Below are positions 12,895 to 19,664 of a DNA stretch of 19,664 nucleotides, piece by piece (position 1 is the first letter of the stretch; the number at the start of each line of letters is the position of its first letter). A model generated the notes under the pieces. The model was not told the DNA's origin. It saw only the letters and a list, made by a program, of their open reading frames with translations, and searched no databases. The stretch is from Bacteroidota bacterium (GTDB lineage Bacteria > Bacteroidota > Bacteroidia > Cytophagales > Hymenobacteraceae). A program made the translations under genes and the position numbers. The stretch spans positions 1 through 19,664 of the forward strand of contig JAFADQ010000057.1 of the NCBI GenBank assembly GCA_023424725.1. Reading direction: 5' to 3'.

Positions 12895-15800
12895 CTACAA
12901 TTTCATCTCTCCCAGCACATTTTTTGCCACTTCCAGGTCGGTTACATCTTCCACAATCACGTTCAGTTTTCCCTTCAACTCTTTCAACCGGCTTTTCCGC
13001 GGGTGGGTTTGCACGTACTTCAGAATCCGGCCGAAAACTTCACCCTGGAAGTAGCGCTCGTTGTTTTCGGTGGGGATGTAGCCGCGCAGCACTTCTTTCT
13101 TCAGGGTTAGTTTCTCGAAGCCGAGTTCCAGGGCCATCCAGCGGAGTTTTACCAGTTCTATTATTTGCTGCACTTCTTTGGGTAGCGGGCCGAAACGGTC
13201 TTGTATGCCGCTTTGCAGTTTAGTTAGCTGCTCCTGGTTTTTTGCCCCGTCCAGCTTGGCGTAGAGCTGCAATCGCTCGCTGGTGTTGCTCACGTAGGTG
13301 TCCGGAATCAGCACGTCGAGGTCGGTTTCTATGCTGCAATCTTTTACAATCGGCACATCTGCTTGCGCTTCCCTTAAAGCGGTAGAGGCAAACAAATCGC
13401 GGAACTCGGTTTCTTTCAGTTCCTGTATGGCCTCGTCGAGCACCTGGTGGTACATCTCGAAGCCGAGCTCGTTTATGAAACCGCTTTGCTCGCCGCCCAG
13501 CAGGTTGCCGGCCCCGCGAATGTCGAGGTCGCGCATGGCAATTTTAAAGCCTTCGCCCAGGTCCGAGAATTCTTCCAGGGCGGAGAGGCGCTTGCGGGCA
13601 TCGGAGGGCAGTTGCGCTACGGGCGGCGTAAGCAGGTAGCAGTAGGCCTTTTTGTTGCTGCGGCCCACGCGGCCCCGCATCTGATGCAGGTCGGAGAGGC
13701 CGAAGAGGTGCGCCCGGTTTATGATGATGGTGTTGGCGTTGGGAATATCGAGCCCGCTCTCGATAATGTTGGTGCTTACGAGCACGTCGTACTCGCCCTC
13801 CACAAACTTCAGCATGTGTTTTTCCAGCACTTCGCCCTCCATCTGGCCGTGTGCAAAGGTTACGCGGGCATCGGGCACGAGGCGCAGAATGGTATTGGCC
13901 ATTTCGTCGATGTCTTTAATGCGGTTGTGCACAAAAAACACCTGACCGCCGCGCTTCAGCTCGTTCATTATGGCATCGCGGATCAGGATCTCGTCGAACA
14001 CGTGCAGCTCGGTTTGCACGGGCTGGCGGTTGGGCGGCGGCGTGGCAATAATGCTCAGGTCGCGGGCACCCATTAAAGAAAAGTGCAGCGTGCGCGGAAT
14101 AGGCGTGGCGGTAAGCGTTAGCGAATCGATGTTTACGCGCAGCTCCTTTAGCTTCTCTTTAGTTTTCACGCCAAATTTCTGCTCTTCGTCTATTATCAGC
14201 AGGCCAATGTCTTTAAACTTTACATCTTTGCTTACGATGCGCTGCGTACCGATCAGGATATCGGTTTTGCCCTCGGCTACGCGCTTCAGGGTTTCTTTTA
14301 TCTGCCCGGCGCTCTTAAACCGGTTTACATACTCTACGGTAACCGGAAAATCGGCGAGGCGGTCGCGGAAGGTTTTGTAATGCTGCATGGCCAGTACCGT
14401 AGTAGGCACGAGTACGGCTACTTGCTTGCCATCGGTGGCGGCTTTAAAGGCGGCACGTATGGCAATTTCGGTTTTGCCGAAGCCCACATCGCCGCACACG
14501 AGTCGGTCCATGGGGTGCGGCTGCTGCATGTCGGCTTTTACGTCTTCGGTGGCTTTGGCCTGGTCGGGGGTGTCTTCGTAAATAAACGAGCTCTCGAGTT
14601 CGGCCTGTAGAAACGAATCGGCGGTATAGGCATAGCCGGGCGCGGCCTTGCGCTTGGCGTAGAGTTTTATCAGCTCGTGGGCAATGTCTTTTACCTTTTT
14701 CTTTACCTTCTTTTTCTTGTTTTCCCAGTCGGGCGAGCCCAGCTTGTCCATGCGCGGCGGCGTGCCCTCCGAGGCACTGTATTTGCTTATTTTGTGCAGC
14801 GAGTGGATAGAAAGGTACAGCAAATCGTCGTCGCGAAACACCAGCCTTATTGCCTCCTGCTGCCTTCCGCCCACATCTACTTTATCGAGGCCGGCAAAGC
14901 GCCCGATGCCGTAGTCGGCGTGCACTACAAAATCGCCGGGCGAGAGCGTGCGCAATTCTTTAAGGGTAATAGCTTTGTTTTTGCTGAATTTCTTGCGGGC
15001 TTTGTACTGGTAAAAACGCTCGAAAATCTGGTGATCGGTGTAGCAGGCAATGCGGTGCTGCTTGTCTAAATAGCCTTCGCGGAGGGCAATACTGAGCGGC
15101 TGCCATTTCGCGAATGGGTCTAGCTCCTCGAAAATAGTGGTGAGGCGGTCGTGCTGTTTCGGCGATTCGGCAGCGATAACCGAGAGCAAACCTTTCTCGG
15201 TGTTGTCGTGCAGGTTGGCAATAAGCCGCTTAAAATCTTTGTTGAACGACGGCTGCGGACTTGCCTCGAACTGCACCAGCTCGGCCTCTTTGTAATAAAA
15301 CCGCTTGCCGAATTCTACTACCACAAAATTGGTAAGCCGCTTCTTAAAATCGTTGCGGCTTTGGAACAATTCTTCGGGATCGGATACAACCTGCGTGCCG
15401 CCGCTTGCCCTAAGCATGCGCTGCAGATTCTCGCCGGCTTTGTCGAAATAATCGTCCAGCACATCGAGCACCAGGCGGGTATCTTTAAACCATATTTTGG
15501 TGTCTTTGGGGATGAATTGCAGGAAGCTTTCGCGGGTTTCGTGCAGCAGCTTTGTCTGCACATTTGGTATAATGCTGATGGCCTGTTTTTTCTCTACACT
15601 CAGCTGGGTTTCGGGGTTAAATGTCCGGATACTTTCTATCTCGTCACCGAACAACTCTATGCGGTACGGCAGCTCGTTGGCATAGCTAAACACATCTACA
15701 ATGCCCCCGCGAATAGCATACTGCCCGGCCTCGTTCACAAATTCGGTGCGCTCGAACTCGTATTCGCTCAGCATCTCCGTCAGGAAATCTACATCCAGCC

Positions 15801-16437
15801 TCTCTCCTACTTTCACGCCAAACGTATTCTGCGCCAGCGATTTTTTGTTGATCACTTTCTCGGTGAGCGCTTCGGGGTAGGTGATGATGTAAACCTCACC
15901 CCCCGCCCCCCTCTCCACAAGAGAGGGGGAGAAATCGGAGCCTTCGGCATTTTGTTTGACGGCTTCGCCGGTTTTTCGGGTCGTGCCGGGCCGTTCTTCC
16001 CGCCGGGAAGAACCCTCCCCCTCTCCTGTGGAGAGGGGGCCGGGGGGTGAGGTTCTCACATCCTTCAGCTTGTTCAGCACTTCGGCCCGCTGCAGCACAT
16101 TGGCATTTTCTGTCTCGTCGAAACTGTAGGGCCGTTTGTAGCTGGTCGGGAAAAACAACACTTCCTGGTGCGAGAGCAAATTCTGCAAATCGGTGTGGAA
16201 GTAATGTGCCTCGTCGCGGTCGTGCATCACAAACACATGTGTGCCGGGCACCAGTGCCTCCTGTGCGCCAATTCCGGACTCGTTGTCGATCACCAGGGCG
16301 GCGGCCAGCACGGCATCCTGCGAGCCTACGAGGCCCTTTAAATGCACGTGGCAGGGATGTCCGCAATTCAGTTTCTGAGCCGTGAGCTGTGTCTGCGGAT
16401 CGTTGCGGTAGAGGGAGAGAAAATCTGTGACTTTCAT
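12895..16437 (-). CDS. mfd: Transcription-repair coupling factor Mfd
   Basis: A 1180-residue protein that removes RNA polymerase stalled at DNA lesions and recruits UvrA. Order: UvrB-like N-terminal module (about 1-420), RNA-polymerase interaction domain (GDFVVHADYGIGRFAGL, about 498-555), translocase core with Walker A GDVGFGKT (about 648-655), DEEQ (about 749), motif LTATPIPRTL, then SGLDIPNANTI and QMRGRVGRS (about 920), and the C-terminal D7 domain ending LGEMKL. The frame is open nine codons further up, but MKVTDFLSLYR at 16437 fits the family start. Residues 128-181 are an extra segment encoded by an inserted palindromic element, making the protein about 55 residues longer than related ones. 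All helicase motifs look intact. Confidence 0.95.
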   Translation of the reverse strand: MKVTDFLSLYRNDPQTQLTAQKLNCGHPCHVHLKGLVGSQDAVLAAALVIDNESGIGAQEALVPGTHVFVMHDRDEAHYFHTDLQNLLSHQEVLFFPTSYKRPYSFDETENANVLQRAEVLNKLKDVRTSPPGPLSTGEGEGSSRREERPGTTRKTGEAVKQNAEGSDFSPSLVERGAGGEVYIITYPEALTEKVINKKSLAQNTFGVKVGERLDVDFLTEMLSEYEFERTEFVNEAGQYAIRGGIVDVFSYANELPYRIELFGDEIESIRTFNPETQLSVEKKQAISIIPNVQTKLLHETRESFLQFIPKDTKIWFKDTRLVLDVLDDYFDKAGENLQRMLRASGGTQVVSDPEELFQSRNDFKKRLTNFVVVEFGKRFYYKEAELVQFEASPQPSFNKDFKRLIANLHDNTEKGLLSVIAAESPKQHDRLTTIFEELDPFAKWQPLSIALREGYLDKQHRIACYTDHQIFERFYQYKARKKFSKNKAITLKELRTLSPGDFVVHADYGIGRFAGLDKVDVGGRQQEAIRLVFRDDDLLYLSIHSLHKISKYSASEGTPPRMDKLGSPDWENKKKKVKKKVKDIAHELIKLYAKRKAAPGYAYTADSFLQAELESSFIYEDTPDQAKATEDVKADMQQPHPMDRLVCGDVGFGKTEIAIRAAFKAATDGKQVAVLVPTTVLAMQHYKTFRDRLADFPVTVEYVNRFKSAGQIKETLKRVAEGKTDILIGTQRIVSKDVKFKDIGLLIIDEEQKFGVKTKEKLKELRVNIDSLTLTATPIPRTLHFSLMGARDLSIIATPPPNRQPVQTELHVFDEILIRDAIMNELKRGGQVFFVHNRIKDIDEMANTILRLVPDARVTFAHGQMEGEVLEKHMLKFVEGEYDVLVSTNIIESGLDIPNANTIIINRAHLFGLSDLHQMRGRVGRSNKKAYCYLLTPPVAQLPSDARKRLSALEEFSDLGEGFKIAMRDLDIRGAGNLLGGEQSGFINELGFEMYHQVLDEAIQELKETEFRDLFASTALREAQADVPIVKDCSIETDLDVLIPDTYVSNTSERLQLYAKLDGAKNQEQLTKLQSGIQDRFGPLPKEVQQIIELVKLRWMALELGFEKLTLKKEVLRGYIPTENNERYFQGEVFGRILKYVQTHPRKSRLKELKGKLNVIVEDVTDLEVAKNVLGEMKL
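15892..16054. repeat. Palindromic element inserted in frame within mfd
   Basis: A 163-bp element with terminal inverted repeats of about 40 bp: AACCTCACCCCCC at the left end mirrors GGGGGGTGAGGTT at the right, and CCCCTCTCCAC mirrors GTGGAGAGGGG. The repeats continue with few mismatches. The coding frame of mfd runs through it, adding about 54 residues (from RTSPPGPLSTGEGEG to SPSLVERGAGGE) between NVLQRAEVLNKLKDV and VYIITYPEAL. Such sequences are intergenic repeats by composition, unrelated to Mfd domains. Confidence 0.85.
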
Positions 16438-16546
16438 AAATAGCAAAAGCCGCAAATGCGCCAATTGTTATATCGGCGATTTTGCGGTGAGAGAATACGT
16501 TTGGTTGCTGGCGCCCTGTTTTTGGTGCTTGCAGGGTGCAGTGGTG

Positions 16547-16554
16547 CAAAGGTA
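16547..16554 (-). promoter_or_regulatory. -7 promoter element for mfd
   Basis: TACCTTTG followed by CA on the - strand matches TAnnTTTG exactly, about 110 bp before the mfd ATG, implying a leader of about 100 nt. The same octamer occurs before the helicase gene at 19418. Confidence 0.5.
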
Positions 16555-16633
16555 CGGAGAAGCGGGGAGTTGGTTTGTCTTAATTTGGATTTATGGGATA
16601 AGTGGATTTTTTGGATTATTGGTTGGTGCTTCT

Positions 16634-16990
16634 GTAGGGGCGAATTGCATTCGCCCTTTGTCTGAACTATGATTTATGGGATTAAAGGAAGGACTAGGAT
16701 TTTGAGTAGTAGTTTTAGGCTGCGGTGGCCACATTTATGGGTGCTGCAGGGTAATTAAAATGAAAATGGTGCCTGCGGCGGTTGATAGTACCGGTCAGGA
16801 GACCGGCGTTACAGTAACGCCGGTCTCCTGACCGGTATAGTTTAATTTGCCGAAGGCACCAATTATTTACCCTGCAACGCCCAAAAAAATAACTGCCACA
16901 GCATAGAATTACACCCAAATCTTAGTCCTTCCTTTAATCCCATAAATCCCGGTTCAGACAAACAAAGGCGAATGCAATTCGCCCCTACGC
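16634..16990. repeat. 357-bp foldback element with REP ends
   Basis: The whole stretch is a long imperfect palindrome with no gene. At each end is a REP-like unit: GTAG followed by the hairpin GGGCGAAT-TGC-ATTCGCCC, in inverted orientation (16634-16660 and 16961-16988). Inside, ATTTATGGGATTAAAGG (16673-16689) is mirrored near 16932-16948. Next GGGTGCTGCAGGGTAA is mirrored by TTACCCTGCAACGCCC, and GGTGCC by GGCACC. At the centre is a perfect 24-bp hairpin. The two diverged halves of about 165 bp suggest an old inverted duplication or a MITE-like element. Confidence 0.85.
16789..16837. repeat. Perfect 24-bp inverted repeat with 1-nt spacer
   Basis: Arms 16789-16812 and 16814-16837 are exact reverse complements separated by a single A. 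The arm contains CGGTCAGGAGACCGGCG, itself partly palindromic. It is the centre of the foldback element and could extrude as a cruciform. Confidence 0.9.
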
Positions 16991-17064
16991 AACCCAAATT
17001 CTAAATTTTCATCAAATTCAATTCCTCATCGTACATTACCACAAATTCAATCCAAACCCTTACC

Positions 17065-17829
17065 GTGCCTCTAACCTACGAACAACGAGCCATAGCGGAG
17101 ATGATGACCTGGCAGGAGAAAATGCTGCAGTCGCCGTCGCTGATGAACCACCTGGCTAAAGCCACGCAGGACAAGATCAACTCCTGGATTCCGGAGAAGG
17201 TACACGCTGCCATTACCACGGCTATAAAGCAAATGATTCGGGGAGTATTGTTCGGCTCGCAATACACAACGGGCAAGCACCTGGGGCAGGGAAGTTTGTC
17301 GCTGGAAGTGCAGGAGGCCAGAGTGCGGGACAGGATAGAATTTTACAAACGCGCCGGGGCTGCAGAGGGCGGAATTACGGGCGCGGGAGGCATATTATTG
17401 GGCCTTGCAGATTTCCCGTTATTGCTTGGTTTAAAATTAAAATTGTTGTTCGATATCGCGGCTTTGTATGGTTACTCTGTTTCCGATTATAAAGAACGGT
17501 TGTACTTGTTGCACATTTTTCAGCTTGCTTTTAGTAGCGCGAAAGAGCGGAAGAAGGTTTATTTACAGATGGTAAATTGGGAAGCACAAAAAGAGCAACT
17601 ACCTGATGATATTAACCAGTTTAACTGGCGCACTTTTCAGCAGGAATACCGCGATTATATAGACCTGGCGAAGATGGCGCAGCTAATTCCGGTAATTGGC
17701 GCTCCGGTTGGGGCAATTGTAAACTACCGTTTGCTGGAGAAACTGGGGGTTACGGCGATGAATGCATACAGAATGCGGTGGGTAGAGCGTAGGGGCGAAT
17801 TGCATTCGCCCTTATCTGAACTGGAATAA
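17065..17829 (+). CDS. EcsC family protein
   Basis: A 254-residue EcsC-like protein. It begins with GTG at 17065 (MPLTYEQRAIAEMMTWQEKML). Family features are the K-x-x-SWIPEKVHAAITTAIKQM segment, a glycine-rich hydrophobic region GGITGAGGILLGLADFPLLLGLKLKLLFDIA (about 112-145) and the closing LIPVIGAPVGAIVNYRLLEKLG. The hydrophobic regions suggest membrane association. In Bacillus the name comes from a gene next to an ABC transporter; the biochemical role is unknown. The last residues (RRGELHSPLSELE) and the stop are encoded by a REP unit (17788-17815), so the original C-terminus was replaced or extended by the repeat. Confidence 0.85.
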   Translation: MPLTYEQRAIAEMMTWQEKMLQSPSLMNHLAKATQDKINSWIPEKVHAAITTAIKQMIRGVLFGSQYTTGKHLGQGSLSLEVQEARVRDRIEFYKRAGAAEGGITGAGGILLGLADFPLLLGLKLKLLFDIAALYGYSVSDYKERLYLLHIFQLAFSSAKERKKVYLQMVNWEAQKEQLPDDINQFNWRTFQQEYRDYIDLAKMAQLIPVIGAPVGAIVNYRLLEKLGVTAMNAYRMRWVERRGELHSPLSELE

Positions 17830-18112
17830 ATATAAAAGCGGCGCCTGCGGCCAGTTTTTTACCCCCCTCCCTAACCTCTCCCGCAGGGAGAGGAGTTTTA
17901 GTAGCTCCGTTTTTGTTTTGGGCTAAAGTTTAATTATCAGCTGCCGTGTCAGTTCTCTCCCTGCGGGAGAGATGCCCTTTAGGGCAGAGAGGGGTAAAAA
18001 CTAGTCTGCGAAGCACCTATTTCAATCCTGTTTTTCCAAAAATCCTGTAATTCCAAATTGGCTCCGCCGAACTTCGTTTCAGACATAAGGGCGAATGCAA
18101 TTCGCCCCTACG
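17788..18112. repeat. Inverted REP pair spanning the EcsC-aminotransferase gap
   Basis: A 28-bp sequence at 17788-17815 recurs as a perfect reverse complement at 18085-18112, followed by TCTGAA-like sequence on the inner side of both. It is the same family as the ends of the element at 16634-16990, with the GTAG tetranucleotide and GGGCGAAT/ATTCGCCC hairpin. The left copy overlaps the EcsC coding end. No gene lies between the arms. Confidence 0.88.
17856..18000. repeat. Nested palindromic element between the REP arms
   Basis: Bounded by TTTTTACCCC at the left and GGGGTAAAAA at the right. It holds two perfect hairpins, CCTCTCCC-GCA-GGGAGAGG (17875-17893) and CTCTCCC-TGC-GGGAGAG (17955-17971), plus a GCCCT/AGGGC hairpin (17974-17985). 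The CTCTCCC/GGGAGAG composition resembles the ends of the element inside mfd. Confidence 0.78.
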
Positions 18113-18175
18113 ATCCGCGCATCCCAATTCAGACATTTCTTTCTTACCTTAGCCTTTCTAAAATCTCCTGCTTTC

Positions 18176-19321
18176 ATGACCCTGATCTCTTCTAAACTCC
18201 CCAACACCGACACCAGCATTTTCGCGGTAATGACACAACTTGCGCAGCAGCACAATGCCATAAACCTGGCGCAGGGCTTCCCGAGTTTTAACCCGCCTGC
18301 CGAGCTGGTTGAGTTAGTGCACAAGTACATGAAAGATGGCTGGAACCAGTATGCGCCTATGCCGGGCCTGTTGCCGCTGCGGCAGAAAATCGCGCAGAAA
18401 ACCGAGAAACTGTATGGCTACGCACCCAATCCGGATACTGAAATAACGGTAACTTCAGGAGCTACAGAAGCGCTTTTCGCGGCCATTACCGCTGTAGTGC
18501 ATCCGGGCGATGAGGTGATAATTTTTGAGCCGGCGTATGATTCGTATGCGCCGGCGGTAATTCTGGCGGGTGGTACGCCGGTGTACATTCCGCTGCAAGC
18601 GCCAACCTTTCATATCGATTGGAATGAGGTGAAAAAGAAGGTTTCTTTGAAGACTAAACTCATCATCTTTAACAACCCGCACAACCCAACCGGTGCTGTT
18701 TATGGCGCTGAGGATCTGCAGGAAATGATTTTGCTCATGCAGCATACACAGGCCTATTTAATAAGCGACGAAGTGTACGAGCATATCGTGTTTGATGAGC
18801 GTGTGCACCAGTCGGTTTTAAGCGTGCCGGAGCTGCGGGAGCGGGCTTTTGTTATTTCGTCGTTTGGCAAAACGTACCATAACACCGGCTGGAAAGTGGG
18901 TTACTGCATCGCGCCGCCTGCCTTAACTGCCGAGCTGCGTAAAATGCACCAGTTTATGGTGTTCAGCACCAGCACACCGTTTCAGTTGGCCATTGCCGAT
19001 TTTATGGATAATGCCACGCATTACCTGGAGCTGCCAAACTTTTATCAGCAGAAACGTGACTTCTTTTGCGACCTTTTAAGCCAAACCAAGTTTACCTTTT
19101 TACCCGCCGCCGGCACCTATTTTCAGGTGGCCGATTATTCTGAAATAACCGACGAAAACGACCGTGATTTTGCCGCACGTTTAACCCGCGAAACCGGAGT
19201 TGCCACCATTCCTGTAAGCGCCTTTAACCATGACGGCCGCGACGAAAAACTGCTGCGGTTTTGCTTTGCCAAAGACGAGGAATTGCTGCGGCAGGCGGTG
19301 GAGAAGTTAAGCAGGCTGTAA
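18176..19321 (+). CDS. Methionine/kynurenine-type PLP aminotransferase (YbdL-like)
   Basis: A 381-residue fold-type I aminotransferase of class I/II. Visible features: INLAQGFPSF near residue 29, the dinucleotide-type turn TVTSGATEAL (91-100), NNPHNPTGAVY (166-176), SDEVYEHIVFD (197-207), the pyridoxal phosphate lysine K232 in SSFGKTYHNTGWK, and R361 in LLRFCFAK for the substrate carboxylate. This pattern fits the YbdL/kynurenine aminotransferase III group, called methionine aminotransferase in many Bacteroidota. The frame is open from 18095, but that part lies inside the REP unit; the ATG at 18176 is the family start. A near-consensus -7 element TACCTTAG (18145-18152) precedes it. Confidence 0.92.
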   Translation: MTLISSKLPNTDTSIFAVMTQLAQQHNAINLAQGFPSFNPPAELVELVHKYMKDGWNQYAPMPGLLPLRQKIAQKTEKLYGYAPNPDTEITVTSGATEALFAAITAVVHPGDEVIIFEPAYDSYAPAVILAGGTPVYIPLQAPTFHIDWNEVKKKVSLKTKLIIFNNPHNPTGAVYGAEDLQEMILLMQHTQAYLISDEVYEHIVFDERVHQSVLSVPELRERAFVISSFGKTYHNTGWKVGYCIAPPALTAELRKMHQFMVFSTSTPFQLAIADFMDNATHYLELPNFYQQKRDFFCDLLSQTKFTFLPAAGTYFQVADYSEITDENDRDFAARLTRETGVATIPVSAFNHDGRDEKLLRFCFAKDEELLRQAVEKLSRL

Positions 19322-19417
19322 AGAGCAAAAACCCAGACAGCACAACCTAAATCGCGTTCTGCTTTTTCGTATTTAGCTGAAGGAAGCCAATTAATAGGTT
19401 TCCCCCACTATTACCCC

Positions 19418-19425
19418 TACCTTTG
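19418..19425 (+). promoter_or_regulatory. -7 promoter element before the helicase gene
   Basis: TACCTTTG followed by CA, an exact TAnnTTTG match and the same octamer as before mfd. It would give an mRNA leader of roughly 170 nt before the ATG at 19599. The leader contains the hairpin GGCAAT-GCAAA-ATTGCC (19500-19516). Confidence 0.5.
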
Positions 19426-19598
19426 CACGATTATTTATCATTTCCGGAAGTATTTAGAACCTATCCGGGCCAAAATACCTTATACCCCAGGCGGCTACTG
19501 GCAATGCAAAATTGCCCCGAACACCTTTTCATTCCGCCACCATTTTATTTACCGCTGATGCTGATGCCAGTATCGAGCCTCAGCACTCAAGCAAAATC

Positions 19599-19664
19599 AT
19601 GTTATTTCAGGATCTTAATCTGATAGAGCCAATCCTTGCCGCTCTTAAAACCGAAGGATACACC
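19599..19664 (+). CDS. DEAD-box RNA helicase, N-terminus only (RhlE-like)
   Basis: The first 22 codons are visible before the window ends. The product begins MLFQDLNLIEPILAALKTEG, then YT, which matches the start of the Q-motif region (F-x-x-L-x-L-x-x-x-I-L-x-A-L-x-x-x-GYT) of DEAD-box helicases. RhlE-type enzymes act in ribosome assembly and RNA turnover. The assignment rests on this short stretch and the identity within the family is not certain. Confidence 0.75.
   Translation, partial: MLFQDLNLIEPILAALKTEGYT

Noticed and set aside
13447..16050. Long open frames on the + strand opposite mfd, such as 15151-16050 and 13447-14076
   Set aside because: They are antisense to a clear mfd gene with all its motifs, show no family resemblance, and follow from the GC-rich codon pattern of mfd.
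18095..18175. Upstream start of the aminotransferase at 18095
   Set aside because: This start lies inside a REP unit, and the near-consensus -7 element at 18145 would be downstream of it. The ATG at 18176 matches the family start.
1..19664. tRNA or rRNA genes
   Set aside because: No cloverleaf with a T-loop motif and no rRNA-like stretch was recognised by eye; a covariance search was not possible.

Overview
The window looks like a chromosomal segment of a Bacteroidota bacterium of the Cytophagales, probably near Hymenobacteraceae (Hymenobacter, Pontibacter, Adhaeribacter). The evidence is a type IX secretion C-terminal sorting domain, several Bacteroidota-type -7 promoter elements (TAnnTTTG), a DUF2911 protein, and the family relationships of the housekeeping genes. 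The genus is inferred; no rRNA or tRNA gene was seen.

Layout. Bases 1-6790 are mostly ordinary chromosome: an acyl-CoA dehydrogenase-like gene closely followed by a PAS sensor histidine kinase (+), a secreted DUF2911 protein with a strong terminator (+), a FemAB/GNAT-like acyltransferase with a TTG start (+), then a pentapeptide-repeat protein and a DUF4397/T9SS-sorted surface protein (both -). Bases 6900-12900 are an accessory region: a REP-associated tyrosine transposase (RAYT) bracketed by inverted REP pairs, a HicB/HicA module, a RelE/ParE-type module, an AT-rich block with two small secreted proteins and a LamG-plus-TIR-like gene, and another small-gene block abutting mfd. Bases 12895-16437 hold mfd (-). 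Bases 16437-18176 contain an EcsC-family gene between two palindromic REP-type elements. The window ends with an aminotransferase and the first codons of a DEAD-box helicase (+).

Main observation. The 3' end of mfd appears to be a recurrent insertion or recombination point. Downstream of the intact mfd stop, in the same orientation, lie three mfd-derived relics. The nearest (11998-12216) encodes the same last 73 residues as mfd but differs at 12 nucleotide positions, all synonymous. Two more divergent copies (about 8688-8820 and 9490-9607) are joined to a separate repeat unit (U) and bracket the toxin-antitoxin modules as direct repeats. This reads like successive cassettes added at the mfd terminus, each leaving an mfd scar, with a TA or defence-type cargo between scars.

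Other points. Two accessory genes (11003-11926 and 12382-12891) are each split by a single in-frame UAG with coherent protein on both sides. mfd itself carries an in-frame inserted palindromic element (15892-16054) adding about 54 residues. A REP unit supplies the C-terminus and stop codon of the EcsC protein. A 53-residue gene (12276-12437) overlaps the end of the second split gene.
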